From Pseudacidovorax sp. (GTDB taxonomy: Bacteria; Pseudomonadota; Gammaproteobacteria; Burkholderiales; Burkholderiaceae_C), in assembly GCF_017991995.1 (NCBI RefSeq), contig NZ_JAGOPN010000001.1, positions 460,612-524,611 on the forward strand: DNA of 64,000 bases. Reading direction: 5' to 3'. Below, piece after piece: positions 27,085 to 35,884 of this stretch. The notes beneath the pieces are model-generated. The model was not told where the DNA came from. It saw only the letters and a program-made list of their open reading frames with translations, and searched no databases. Position 1 is the stretch's first letter, and every line of letters starts with the position of its first letter. The translations under genes were made by a program, and so were the position numbers.

Positions 27085-28026
27085 TCAGTACCTGATGCGG
27101 GGATCGAGGAAGAGGTAGCTCACGTCGACGAGCAGGTTCACGCCCACGTAGATCAGCGCAAAGAACAGCACCACGCCCTGCAGCACCGGGAAGTCGCGGT
27201 TGAGCACCGCATCCACCGTCAGCTGGCCCAGGCCGGGAATGGCATAGACCGTCTCGGTGACCACCACGCCGCCCAGCAGCAGGGCCGCGCTCACGCCGAT
27301 GACGGTCACCACCGGCACGGCGGCATTGCGCAGCGCATGGTGGCTGAGCACCGTTCGCTCGCCGATGCCCTTGGCACGGGCGGTGCGGATGTAGTCCTCG
27401 GTCAGTGCCTCGCTCACGGCGGCGCGGGTCACGCGGGCCAGCAGCGCCACGTAGGTGACGGCCAGCGTCAGGCAGGGCAGCACCAGCTGCCGGGCCCAGG
27501 GGCCCACACCCTCGCCGATGCGGCGGTAGCCCTGCACCGGGAACCACTGCAGCTTCATCGCCAGCAGGTAGATCAGCACATAGCCGATGACGAACACCGG
27601 CACCGAGAAGCCGGCCACCGAGAAGGCCATCACGGCCTTGTCCAGCCAGCCGCCCATGCGCCAAGCCGCCAGCGTGCCCAGCGGCAGCGCGATGGCCACC
27701 GCCAGCACCAGGGTGCCGATGGCCAGCGAGAGCGTGGGCTCGATGCGCTGGCCGATCAGGGCCACCACCGGCTTGTTCAGAAAGAACGAAAAGCCCAGGT
27801 CACCCTGCAGCACGTGGCCGGCCCAGGTGGCGAACTGCGTCCACAGCGGCTGGGTCAGGCCCAGCTGGGCGCGGATGCGGTCCAGGTCTTCGTTGGTGGC
27901 ACTGTTGCCGCCGATGATGGCCGCCGGATCGCCCGGGGTAAGCCGCACGATCATGAAGACCGCGATGGCCACCACCAGGATCACCGGCAGCGTGGCGAGC
28001 AGGCGTTTGCCCAGAAAGCTCAGCAT
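27085..28026 (-). CDS. DppB-type peptide ABC transporter permease
   Basis: A 313-residue inner-membrane permease of the DppB family. It opens with LLATLPVILVVAIAVFMIVRLTPGDPA, the standard first membrane segment and motif. The EAA coupling loop (EDYIRTARAKGIGERTVL) lies near residue 206, and the protein ends FLDPRIRY, a near-universal DppB terminus. ATG 28026 gives the normal length. It follows the binding-protein gene by 13 bp. Confidence 0.93.
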   Translation of the reverse strand: MLSFLGKRLLATLPVILVVAIAVFMIVRLTPGDPAAIIGGNSATNEDLDRIRAQLGLTQPLWTQFATWAGHVLQGDLGFSFFLNKPVVALIGQRIEPTLSLAIGTLVLAVAIALPLGTLAAWRMGGWLDKAVMAFSVAGFSVPVFVIGYVLIYLLAMKLQWFPVQGYRRIGEGVGPWARQLVLPCLTLAVTYVALLARVTRAAVSEALTEDYIRTARAKGIGERTVLSHHALRNAAVPVVTVIGVSAALLLGGVVVTETVYAIPGLGQLTVDAVLNRDFPVLQGVVLFFALIYVGVNLLVDVSYLFLDPRIRY

Positions 28027-28039
28027 GGCCGCCCTGCCC

Positions 28040-29659
28040 TTACTGCTTGCGGATGTTCCAGTACACCTGGGCACCGGCGGGCACCAGGCCGCTCACGCCC
28101 TTGCGCACGGCGGCCGGCTGGTTGTACTGGCCCACGGGCACATGGGTGACGCTCTGGAAAGCCTGCAACTGCGCGGCCTCGGCCAGCTTCTTCTTCTCGG
28201 CGTCGGTGGTGGCGGCGATGAACTGCTTCTTGATGGCTTCGAGCTTGGGGTCGTCCTGCCAGCCGAACCAGCCCTTGTCGCCAGTGGCGTTCATCATGGC
28301 CATGGTCAGCGGGTTGAGGATGTCCGACGCCGTCCAGGAGGTCATGAAGATGCTCCAGCCGCCGGCCGAGGGCGCGTCCTTCTTGGCGCGGCGGGCCACC
28401 AGGGTCTGCCAGTCCATGTTCTGCATGTCGACCTTGAAGCCGGCCTGCTCCAGCTGCTGCTTGGCCACCAGCGGCAGCTTGCCGATGGTGCCGTTGTCGG
28501 AGGGGCGCATCAGCACCACGGGCTCGCCCTTGTAGCCGGCCTCGGCCAGCAGGGCCTTGGCCTTCTGCGGGTTGGCGATGCCGGTGTACTCGCCCGTCTT
28601 GTCCGACTCGTACAAGGTACCGCAGGGGAACATGCTCTTGCAGTAGCGCGTGAGGCCCGGCGTACCCACCTGCGTGCGCAGGAAGGCCTCCTGCCCCAGG
28701 GCCAGCATGGCGGCGCGGCGGATCTTCTCGTTGTCGAAGGGCGCGTGCAGGAAGTTGAAGCGCAGGATGAACTGGTTGCCCGCGGGCTGGGCATCGACCA
28801 GCTCGATGTTGGGGTTGCTGCGCAGCGTGGCGTACTGCTCGAAGGCCGGCTGCTCCAGGATGTCGGCCTCGCCGTTGAGCAGCGCATTGAGCTGCGTCTG
28901 CGCGTCGCGGATGAAGAGCCATTCCACGCGGTCCACGTACACGTTCTTGCCACCTGCCGTGCCCGAGGGCGCCTCAGCGCGCGGCTTGTACTTGGTGTTC
29001 TTCAGGAAGACGGCCTTCTCGCCCGGGCGGAACTCGTCGGCCTTGAAGATGTAGGGACCGGAGCCGATCGTCTCCTTGATCTGCACGTCGCCGGGCGTGT
29101 CGGCCACGCGCTTGGGCATGATGAAGGGCACGTTGGACGAGGGCTTGCCCAGCGCCTCGGTCACCAGGCCGAAGGGCTCCTTCAGCTGGATGACGAAGGT
29201 CTTGGCGTCCGGCGTCTCGTACTTGTCGATGGCCTTGGCCAGTTGGCCGCCGAAGGTGTCGCGGCTGGCCCAGCGCTTGAGCGAGGCGACCACGTCCTCG
29301 CTGGTGACCGGCTTGCCGTCATGGAACTCCAGGCCGTCGCGCAGCTGGAAGGTCCAGGTCTTGTTGTCCTTGGACACGCTCCACTTGCCCACCATCTGCG
29401 GCTGGATCTTGCCCTGGGCGTCGGTGCCGAACAGGGTGTCGTAGATCATGTAGCCGAAGTTGCGCGAGATGTAGGCCGTGGTCCAGATCGGGTCCAGCAC
29501 CGTCATGTTGGTGGTGGGAATGATCTTGAGCGTGGTGCTCTGCGCGGCGGCGGGCAGCGCGGTGCCGGCCGTCACGACCAGCATGGCGGCGCAGGCCGCC
29601 CACTTCGACAGGGCACGGCGGCTCACGGGGCGGGCGGCGGAGGGGTTGGGGGTGTGCAT
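28040..29659 (-). CDS. Periplasmic substrate-binding protein of peptide-type ABC importer (SBP family 5)
   Basis: A 539-residue family-5 extracellular solute-binding protein, first gene of the importer operon. It carries a long signal peptide with a twin Arg (SRRALSKWAACAAMLVVTAGTALPAAA, cleavage near AQS). The family hallmark WTFQLRDGLEFHDGKPVTSEDVVASLKRW region lies at about 95-125. The length is typical of DppA-like proteins. Divergent from a MocR-type regulator with a 202 bp shared control region, so the importer is probably inducible. The ligand is unknown; the downstream amidase hints at an amide or peptide. Confidence 0.92.
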   Translation of the reverse strand: MHTPNPSAARPVSRRALSKWAACAAMLVVTAGTALPAAAQSTTLKIIPTTNMTVLDPIWTTAYISRNFGYMIYDTLFGTDAQGKIQPQMVGKWSVSKDNKTWTFQLRDGLEFHDGKPVTSEDVVASLKRWASRDTFGGQLAKAIDKYETPDAKTFVIQLKEPFGLVTEALGKPSSNVPFIMPKRVADTPGDVQIKETIGSGPYIFKADEFRPGEKAVFLKNTKYKPRAEAPSGTAGGKNVYVDRVEWLFIRDAQTQLNALLNGEADILEQPAFEQYATLRSNPNIELVDAQPAGNQFILRFNFLHAPFDNEKIRRAAMLALGQEAFLRTQVGTPGLTRYCKSMFPCGTLYESDKTGEYTGIANPQKAKALLAEAGYKGEPVVLMRPSDNGTIGKLPLVAKQQLEQAGFKVDMQNMDWQTLVARRAKKDAPSAGGWSIFMTSWTASDILNPLTMAMMNATGDKGWFGWQDDPKLEAIKKQFIAATTDAEKKKLAEAAQLQAFQSVTHVPVGQYNQPAAVRKGVSGLVPAGAQVYWNIRKQ

Positions 29660-29752
29660 GAAGGTTCCGAAGTAGGCGGTGGAAAGACAGGAAAAGATCC
29701 GGCTTGCCGGTGGGGATGGATTGGGACAAAAATCGCCGCAATTGAGTATGTA

Positions 29753-29787
29753 CAGTTGATCAAGGCTGCACTAGAACAGTCCAACTG
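29753..29787. promoter_or_regulatory. Candidate MocR regulator binding region
   Basis: In the 202 bp gap between dppA and the divergent MocR gene, an AT-richer stretch carries CAGTTG (29753-29758) and its complement CAACTG (29782-29787), plus two copies of ACAG(T) in direct orientation. MocR-type GntR proteins often bind such spaced short repeats close to divergent promoters. Only spacing and symmetry support this. Confidence 0.3.
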
Positions 29788-29861
29788 CGCGATCACAGAC
29801 AGGTGCATCGCATGCACCCATTCAGTGCCCCACCACCCGCCCTCTCCCACGTCAACCTCCC

Positions 29862-31280
29862 ATGATTTCGCTCGACCCCCACTCCGACGTGCCACTGGTG
29901 CGCCAGATCCGCGACGCGCTGGCCCTGGAGATCGACCGCGGCACGCTCGCCGTCGGTGCACGCCTGCCCTCGGTGCGGGAACTGGCGCGCGAGTCGGGCG
30001 TGAGCACCATGACGGCCACCAATGCCTACCAGCGCCTGGTGGCCGACGGCTACGTCGAGGCCCGCCCTGCCAGCGGCTACTACGTCGCGGCCCATGGCGA
30101 CGCGACCGGCCAGGCCGCACGGCGCAAGCCTTTTGTCGGCCGCACTTCCGTCGATTCGCTGTGGCTGATCCGCCGCGTGTACGAGGACGACGCCTCGCTG
30201 CTCAACGCCGGCTGCGGCTGGATCCCACCCGAGTGGCTGCAGTCGGACGCCGTGCGCCGCGCCCTGTCGGGCCTGGCCCGCAAGCAGGGCCCTGCCCTCG
30301 CCCGCTACGGCTCACCCCACGGCTACCTGCCGCTGCGCCAGCAGATCGAGGCGCAGCTGGCCGCCCGTGCCATCCAGGCGCCGCCGCACCAGATCGTGCT
30401 GACCCACGGCGCCACCCAGGCCCTGGCCCTGGCGGGCCGCTGCCTGCTGCAGCCCGGCGATGCGGTGCTGGTGGACGACCCCGGGTCCACCAACCTCTTC
30501 GAGACGCTGCGCCAGTTGGGCGCGCGCCTGGTCGGTGTGCCGCGCCTGCAGGACGGCCCGGACCTCATGGCCCTGCAGGCCCTGGCCCAGCGCCATCGGC
30601 CCAAGGCCTTCTTCATCCAGACCCAGCTGCACAACCCCACCGGCTCTTCATGCGCACCGGCCAAGGCCTATCAGCTGCTGCGCCTGGCCGAGCAGCTGGG
30701 CTTTGCCATCGTCGAGAACGACGTCATGGCCGGCCTGGAGCCGCCCGGCGCCACCACCCTCGCCAGCCTGGACCAGCTGCGGCGGGTGATCTACGTGGGC
30801 GGCTTCTCCAAAGTGGTCTCACCCAGCCTGCGCGTGGGCTTCGTCACCGCGAACGAGGAGATGGTGGACAAGCTCATCCACGCCAAGATGGGCGACAGCC
30901 TGACCAGCTCGGAGATGAACGAGCGGCTGATTCACGCCGTGCTGGCCGAGGGCAAGCACCGCGCCCACGTGGCGCGGTTGGCGCAGCGCTTGGCCGAGGC
31001 GCAGGTGGCCGTGTGCGCGGGGCTCGCGAAGGCGGGGCTGGAGGTGTTCGGGCAGCCGGCGGGCGGGCCGTTTTTGTGGGCGCGGTTGCCGTCGGAGGGG
31101 GTCGATGCCGTAGCTGTCGCGCAGCGGGCGGTGGCGGCGGGGTTGTTGCTGGCGCCAGGGCATCTGTTTCGGCCGATTGCGGAGCGGACGGGGTGGATGC
31201 GGTTCAATGCGGCGTATGCGGATGATCCGCGCGTGTTTGAATTCGTGGCCCGGGAGGCTATTGATGCGGGCACGGCCTGA
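29862..31280 (+). CDS. MocR-type regulator (GntR HTH fused to class I aminotransferase domain)
   Basis: A 472-residue PLP-binding regulator. The GntR winged helix covers about 1-72 (PLVRQIRDALALEIDRGTL, then LPSVRELARESGVS). The aminotransferase-fold domain covers about 105-465, with the PLP lysine in GGFSKVVSPSLRVGF and the cofactor-binding HNPTGSS stretch. In this family the aminotransferase domain senses an amine or amino acid rather than catalysing. It is divergent from the dppABC(DF)-amidase-azlCD operon, its likely target. Codons near the 3' end become GTG/TTG-rich, a visible local change in base use. Confidence 0.9.
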   Translation: MISLDPHSDVPLVRQIRDALALEIDRGTLAVGARLPSVRELARESGVSTMTATNAYQRLVADGYVEARPASGYYVAAHGDATGQAARRKPFVGRTSVDSLWLIRRVYEDDASLLNAGCGWIPPEWLQSDAVRRALSGLARKQGPALARYGSPHGYLPLRQQIEAQLAARAIQAPPHQIVLTHGATQALALAGRCLLQPGDAVLVDDPGSTNLFETLRQLGARLVGVPRLQDGPDLMALQALAQRHRPKAFFIQTQLHNPTGSSCAPAKAYQLLRLAEQLGFAIVENDVMAGLEPPGATTLASLDQLRRVIYVGGFSKVVSPSLRVGFVTANEEMVDKLIHAKMGDSLTSSEMNERLIHAVLAEGKHRAHVARLAQRLAEAQVAVCAGLAKAGLEVFGQPAGGPFLWARLPSEGVDAVAVAQRAVAAGLLLAPGHLFRPIAERTGWMRFNAAYADDPRVFEFVAREAIDAGTA

Positions 31281-31552
31281 GTAGCGGCCCAAACCGGGCA
31301 TGGAGCTTCAACCGGGTTGACTTGGCGCGGCTGATTAGGCATCAAAAAATCTACGAGGGTGATCGCCTTCGTGCGGGAGCGCGTTTTAGACGCACTCACG
31401 CCCCGCTCTCTCTTTCACCTCTATCGCATACGGGACACCAAGTGCCCCATGACTGACGATCACCACTGATCGCGTGGCCTTCCCTGCCTTTGACGCTATG
31501 CTCCCGAAGCCCCGGCAGTCGCCGGGACCGGCCCGCACCACTGGGAGGGAAA

Positions 31553-31810
31553 TTGGCAGACGCAGTGATTGAGCTTGTGGTCTGGGTCATCTTTGTGGAG
31601 ACCGGGCGATTCGTGGTCGCAATCATCAGCCTTGGGCGATGGAGAGGGACATTCCGGCGGAACAATGAAGAGCGCATCTATGGCGCCGCAGGGGCACTTT
31701 CTTTTCGTCGGGACGGAACCCGGATCATCACCACCACGGGTTTATGCTGGATCGGCTTTCTTTTTTATTGTTTCGTAGGAATTGCGATAGGGCTGCTTGT
31801 GACGGGATGA
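31553..31810 (+). CDS. Small two-TM membrane protein, unknown function
   Basis: An 85-residue frame starting at TTG 31553, preceded by a strong GGGAGGGA ribosome site at 31543-31550. Two hydrophobic segments (about 5-26, VIELVVWVIFVETGRFVVAII; about 62-83, TGLCWIGFLFYCFVGIAIGLLV) flank a basic loop (GRWRGTFRRNNEER). I do not recognise a family. It lies in the lower-GC island 134 bp before the HEPN-like gene on the same strand. The start codon and reality of the gene are uncertain, though the ribosome site is good. Confidence 0.5.
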   Translation: MADAVIELVVWVIFVETGRFVVAIISLGRWRGTFRRNNEERIYGAAGALSFRRDGTRIITTTGLCWIGFLFYCFVGIAIGLLVTG

Positions 31811-31944
31811 CCTATGCTTAACATTAAATAATCTAAGGCGTCCGAAACCGACTACGAGCGGCCTGTCTGTGATGTCGCCTTTAGGGATGGCTCGCCGCTA
31901 CGCTCTTCAGCCCACTCAATTTAAATCGTACATAGGAAGAGTCA

Positions 31945-32655
31945 ATGGCGAAAATGAGCGTAGCCCACCGCGACATGCTGAATTCGCTATCGTGGTACAT
32001 GTCCGCGAGACAGACTGCGCTGCGCGCGGCGCTCTCATTCCGTACTCAGCTATCCGTCACTGACCAGACGGACATGAGAGTTCACTACGCTAGCTACTTC
32101 TTGAATCTTCTGGCAGCGACCGAACTCTTCCGCGAAACGACCGCGCTGCAGCCAAACGACTTTGAAGCACAGTTGTACTCGCGCTTTGTGTTTGATGGGT
32201 TTCAGGACGGAGAGGCCAATTACTCTTACATCCGTGAACTACGCAACGCGGTTGTTCACCGCGGGCTAAACATTACTTCTGCCGCACACATCGATGGCGA
32301 CTTCCCGATGATCATTGCAGAACCAAAAGTTCAAAACCAGCGAAGGACAAAGACATTCTTCGCCTTTGGCAAATATTTGCTGGATGTAATCCAAAAATGT
32401 GAGTCTGTGGTCAGCTCAGTGATGCTTGACTGTTTAAACGCTGGAGGAGTCTTTGAAGCAACCATAGACGAAGAGGCTGCTGTTGCCGAGTACCGCGATG
32501 CGGTTATAAATTCGCACGCAATGCCAGAACACATCAAGGCGATGGCGCTAACAATTGAATTCAGGCCTGAATGGGCGATTGCCGCTCACAGATCTGCGAT
32601 GGAAAATTTACGCAAAGCGTTGGTACCCTGTGTTGCCGCTAAACCAGTCGCGTAA
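31945..32655 (+). CDS. HEPN-like protein with RxxxxH motif, possible ribonuclease
   Basis: A 236-residue protein not matched to a named family. It is largely alpha-helical by eye and carries RELRNAVVHRG at about 97-107, where Arg100 and His105 form the R-X4-H motif of HEPN-domain ribonucleases, placed as usual near the end of a helix after a Tyr/Asp-rich segment. Codon use is AT-richer than the neighbours, suggesting horizontal transfer. HEPN proteins are common toxins and phage-defence effectors, usually with a nucleotidyltransferase partner; none is adjacent. It could instead be a non-catalytic HEPN-fold protein. The ATG at 31945 follows a weak AGGAAG at 31935. Confidence 0.6.
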   Translation: MAKMSVAHRDMLNSLSWYMSARQTALRAALSFRTQLSVTDQTDMRVHYASYFLNLLAATELFRETTALQPNDFEAQLYSRFVFDGFQDGEANYSYIRELRNAVVHRGLNITSAAHIDGDFPMIIAEPKVQNQRRTKTFFAFGKYLLDVIQKCESVVSSVMLDCLNAGGVFEATIDEEAAVAEYRDAVINSHAMPEHIKAMALTIEFRPEWAIAAHRSAMENLRKALVPCVAAKPVA

Positions 32656-32887
32656 CAGACCTTAGAGCGCATTTAAAGTGCGGTTTTTGTGGAAAAAAAT
32701 TCTCGATATCAGAGGCCCACTTTAACAGGACGCCAGTTCTAGGGTGACCCGATTCATCCTCTGAACGGCGCAGGGCGCTTCAAGTCGATAACGTCGTTGC
32801 TACGCGAGGCGGTCAATCCGGCTGGCCACTGCCCTTACTGAATCTCACTTTTTGATCGCACTTCGGTCTGTCATGTGAACTGCTCTC

Positions 32888-33067
32888 TCAATATTCCGCG
32901 CGTGGCTTCTGACGCCCCCCACCGATTGCAGCTGTAAGGGCAACCGAAAAGGCAGCCGCGCCTTCGCCGATCGCCCCGTGGGTCAGAGCGATCCACATAA
33001 TCCCTAGAGTCGAGCAGACCAAGCAGGCGACCACAGCGGCGAGTGCAATACGACTAAGGGTTTTCAA
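32888..33067 (-). CDS. Doubtful small membrane protein
   Basis: A possible 59-residue frame from TTG 33067 with one clear hydrophobic segment (IALAAVVACLVCSTLGIMWIAL) and a second Ala-rich one (GAAAFSVALTAAIGGG), ending KPRAEY. A GTG at 33169 could extend it. There is no good ribosome site and no family is recognised; hydrophobicity is the only support. It is the sole candidate in the 676 bp between the HEPN-like gene and the next binding-protein gene. Confidence 0.25.
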   Translation of the reverse strand: MKTLSRIALAAVVACLVCSTLGIMWIALTHGAIGEGAAAFSVALTAAIGGGRQKPRAEY

Positions 33068-33331
33068 GTTCAGTCTGCAGGTACGGCGTTGGGTTGGCCA
33101 CTGCTCGTGGCCGTCTGCCGACCTACAAAAGCCGCCGATCGAGAGATAAGCATGGAGGGGTAACGCCACTCATGAAAAATTTGGCGTGAAGGTTGCGCTC
33201 TATGTTTCGACGCAACCAGCCAATTACTGGCGCGTCAATCCAGCCCCATCAGCCCCACCTTTCGCTACCCCCAACGCCCACCCCAATGGCATAGGAGTTG
33301 CGAAAACCCCCGCACACTCCCGGAGCTGTCC

Positions 33332-34372
33332 ATGACGCTGTTCTCCCGCCGCCGCTGGCTCGCCCAGACCTCGCTTGCCGCCGCCTCCATGGCCTTGCCC
33401 ACGCTCGGGCGCGCGCAGTCGCCCGTGAAGATCAAGTTCCAGATGGACTGGCGGGTGGATGGGCAATCCGCCCCCTTCTATTACTCGCTGGCCAAGGGGT
33501 ACTTCGAGAAGGAAGGCCTCGACGTCTCCTTCGACGTGGGCGCCGGCTCGGCCATGGCCGTCAACCGCCTGGCGAGCGGCAGCTACGACATGGGCTACGG
33601 CGACGTGAACGCGCTCATCGAGTTCTTCGGCTCCGGCGCGCCCGCCGTGGCACGTCCGCAGGCCGTCTACCAGACGCTCGACCAGACGCCGGCCGGCGTG
33701 ATGGTGCTGACCAAGAGCGGCGTGACCGCGCCCGCCGGCCTGGCCGGCAAGACGCTGGGCGCGCCCGTGTTCGACGCCGGCCGCAAGCTGTGGCCGCTGT
33801 TCGCCAGGGTGCAGGGCCTGCCGGTCGATGCGGTCAAGTGGCAGAGCATGGACCCCGGCCTGCGCGAGGTGATGCTGGTGCGCGGCGACGTCGACGGCGT
33901 CACTGGCTTCCAGCCCTCCGGCCTCATCTCCGCGATCGCGGCCGGCGCCAAGGAAGAGGATCTGCGCGTCTTCCTCTACAAGGACTTCGGCGTGAACGTC
34001 TACGGCAACGCCATCCTCGCCACCTCCAAGTTCATCGCCGAACAGCCGCAGGCGGTGGCCGGCTTCCTGCGGGCCTACAACAAGGGCCTGAAAGAGGTCA
34101 TCGCGAACCCCGAGGAAGGCGTGGCCATCGTTCGTCAGCGCGAGCCGCTGGTCAATGCCGCCGTCGAAGTGCGCCGGCTGAAGGGGCTGATCGATGTCTG
34201 CATCGTCTCGCCCAACACGCGGGCCCAGGGACTGGGCGACATCGACATGGCGCGGCTGGACAAGCAGATCGACGACGTGTCCGCCGCCTTCAACCTGAAG
34301 TCGAAGCCCACCGCCGCTACGCTCTTCAATCCGGCCTTCCTGCCGTCCAGGCGCGACCGGATGCTGGCCTGA
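33332..34372 (+). CDS. NMT1/THI5-like ABC substrate-binding protein (orphan)
   Basis: A 346-residue periplasmic binding protein of the NMT1/THI5 (SsuA/ThiY-like) family, which bind pyrimidines, formylaminopyrimidine, riboflavin precursors, taurine or nitrate. A signal peptide with a twin Arg (SRRRWLAQTSLAAASMALP) is cleaved near GRAQS. The mature protein has the family start KIKFQMDWRVDGQSAPFYYSLAKGYF and the GYGDVNALIEF pocket region. No permease or ATPase lies next to it. allA follows 28 bp later, so the two are likely co-transcribed, hinting at a ureide or N-heterocycle ligand. The ligand itself is not determined. Confidence 0.85.
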   Translation: MTLFSRRRWLAQTSLAAASMALPTLGRAQSPVKIKFQMDWRVDGQSAPFYYSLAKGYFEKEGLDVSFDVGAGSAMAVNRLASGSYDMGYGDVNALIEFFGSGAPAVARPQAVYQTLDQTPAGVMVLTKSGVTAPAGLAGKTLGAPVFDAGRKLWPLFARVQGLPVDAVKWQSMDPGLREVMLVRGDVDGVTGFQPSGLISAIAAGAKEEDLRVFLYKDFGVNVYGNAILATSKFIAEQPQAVAGFLRAYNKGLKEVIANPEEGVAIVRQREPLVNAAVEVRRLKGLIDVCIVSPNTRAQGLGDIDMARLDKQIDDVSAAFNLKSKPTAATLFNPAFLPSRRDRMLA

Positions 34373-34400
34373 GCGCCGCTCCGCCGCACCCTTCTTTCTC

Positions 34401-34928
34401 ATGACCGAGACACTCCCCTCCTCCACCGACGCGCGGCTCGTCGACCTTCCCGTCGAGTCCATCCGCGCCGACACCTTCGCGCCCTATGGCACGTTGATCG
34501 AGAGCACATACGACGGCAAGCCCTTCGGTGACGACGAGGCCCAGTTGACGCTCGACCGGGGCACGCCGCGCTTCTACATCATGAAGCTCGAGCGGCGCGA
34601 GCCGGTCTTCCGCCAGATCACGCGGCACCTCGCGGTCACGCAGTGCCTGGCCTCCGCCGGCGGGCGACCATGGATGATCGCCGTGGCGCCGCCCGATGCA
34701 CCGGACGACCCCACCGCCCCGCCCGACATCACGCGGCTGCGCGCCTTTCGCGTGGAAGGCCACCAGGCCATCATGCTGGCGCGCGGCACCTGGCATGCCG
34801 GCCCCTTCTTCGAGGACGAGACGGTCGATTTCTTCAACCTCGAACTGGCCGACACCAACCAGGTCGATCACCACAACTGCGCGCTCGACCGGCGCTTCGG
34901 CGTGCGCTACCGCTTCGTCACGCGCTGA
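34401..34928 (+). CDS. allA: Ureidoglycolate lyase family protein
   Basis: AllA splits ureidoglycolate into glyoxylate and urea in purine/allantoin breakdown. The 175 residues are of normal length (E. coli 160) and hold the family pattern: FAPYGTLIE near 26, FYIMKLERREPVFRQITRHL near 53, and the cupin histidine region GTWHAGPFF near 131. It lies 28 bp behind the NMT1-type binding protein and converges with the 6PGDH-like gene, overlapping its 3' end by 22 bp. It fits the neighbouring N-heterocycle locus as a urea-releasing step; that link is inferred. Confidence 0.87.
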   Translation: MTETLPSSTDARLVDLPVESIRADTFAPYGTLIESTYDGKPFGDDEAQLTLDRGTPRFYIMKLERREPVFRQITRHLAVTQCLASAGGRPWMIAVAPPDAPDDPTAPPDITRLRAFRVEGHQAIMLARGTWHAGPFFEDETVDFFNLELADTNQVDHHNCALDRRFGVRYRFVTR

Positions 34929-35884
34929 GCGGCCAGCGCCTCCGCGAGCGTGCCCCAGTCGCGGCCGCCCTGGCCTGCGGCTTGCGCTGCGTCCAGGCGT
35001 GCGCGTGCCGCATCGGCGATGGGCATGGCAACCTGTGATGCACGCGCTGCCTCGTCGGCCAAGCGCAGGTCCTTCAGGCCGAGGGCGATGGTGAAACCCG
35101 GTGCATCGGCCGGTGAATCTTCCCCGGCCGCCACCCGCTCGACCGACTGCGCGACCGCCCGTCCCACGCCCTCGTACACCGGCCCGCGGAAGAGCTTGGC
35201 TGTGAAGACCTGGTGCGCCAACGCGGCAGGCACGCCGTGCGCGCGCACCAGCGACATCGCCTCGGTCAGGGCGGCCACGGCACTGGCAATCAAGCCATTG
35301 CCCGCGAGCTTGACTGCACAGGCGGCGGCCGGGCCCGGCACCTCGAAGACACGCGGCGCGAACGCCGCCAGCGCCTGGCGCACGGCCGCCAAGCGTTGGG
35401 CCGGCAGTGCGGGTGGCACGCCGACGACGGCCGTCAGATCGCCGGCCCATGCCTCATCGGGACGGCCGAACACCGGGCAGGCGACGAAATACTGGCCGGC
35501 GGCGTGGTGCCGCTCCGCCAGCGCCTCGGCGCACGCGCTGCCGATGGTGCCGAGGCACACATGGACGCTGCCAGCCGGCAGGTGCGGGACGATGCCGGTC
35601 GCCATCCGGCTGTCGCCCTCCTCCTCACCGGCATCGCCGAAGCAGACGGCGCCCAGTGCGTCGCCATCGGTCACGGCGCTGAACCACAGGGCCGGCCCCG
35701 CTGGCCCCAGCGCCCCGCACAGCGCCTGCGCCGTCGCGCAGGGCTCAGCCCCCTCGTCGCTGGCCAAGCCGGTGCGCGCCGGATCGATGTCCCAGGCCAG
35801 CGGTGCAAAGCCGTTGCGCGCCAGGCAGGCCGCCACCGCCAGGCCCATGCGGCCGAGCCCGACCACCGCCACCCGGCCGCTCAC
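34907..35884 (-). CDS. 6-phosphogluconate/3-hydroxyisobutyrate dehydrogenase-like NAD(P) oxidoreductase (first paralogue)
   Basis: A 325-residue beta-hydroxyacid dehydrogenase. The Rossmann motif VVGLGRMGLA is at about 6-15 and the C-terminal helical domain carries the active-site lysine in CAVKLAGN. Substrates in this superfamily are 3-hydroxy acids or semialdehydes (tartronate, malonate or methylmalonate semialdehyde). The start is GTG 35884, overlapping the monooxygenase stop by 4 bp, so it is the last gene of the left wing. A second, more typical relative lies at 46367. Role in reducing a small semialdehyde product of the locus is inferred. Confidence 0.82.
   Translation of the reverse strand: MSGRVAVVGLGRMGLAVAACLARNGFAPLAWDIDPARTGLASDEGAEPCATAQALCGALGPAGPALWFSAVTDGDALGAVCFGDAGEEEGDSRMATGIVPHLPAGSVHVCLGTIGSACAEALAERHHAAGQYFVACPVFGRPDEAWAGDLTAVVGVPPALPAQRLAAVRQALAAFAPRVFEVPGPAAACAVKLAGNGLIASAVAALTEAMSLVRAHGVPAALAHQVFTAKLFRGPVYEGVGRAVAQSVERVAAGEDSPADAPGFTIALGLKDLRLADEAARASQVAMPIADAARARLDAAQAAGQGGRDWGTLAEALAAQRVTKR

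Larger units (their letters stand above)
31281..33331. other. Lower-GC island with atypical codon use
   Basis: From about 31.3 to 33.3 kb the DNA is clearly less GC-rich than the rest (near 50% by eye in the gene at 31945) and uses AT-rich codons rare elsewhere. It holds a short membrane-protein frame, a HEPN-like gene and a doubtful small reverse gene. Stretches 31281-31552 and 32656-33331 contain no convincing gene; 32680-32720 is notably A/T-rich (runs of A and T near 32690-32705). No integrase, tRNA or flanking direct repeat was recognised. The composition suggests acquired DNA, but boundaries are approximate. Confidence 0.55.

Noticed and set aside
27587..31225. 1212-codon plus-strand frame across dppA/dppB and the MocR gene
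   Set aside because: Overlaps three well-supported genes in wrong frames and has no domain.
31945..32655. HEPN-MNT toxin-antitoxin pair
   Set aside because: No nucleotidyltransferase gene lies next to it; only the HEPN-like partner is visible.
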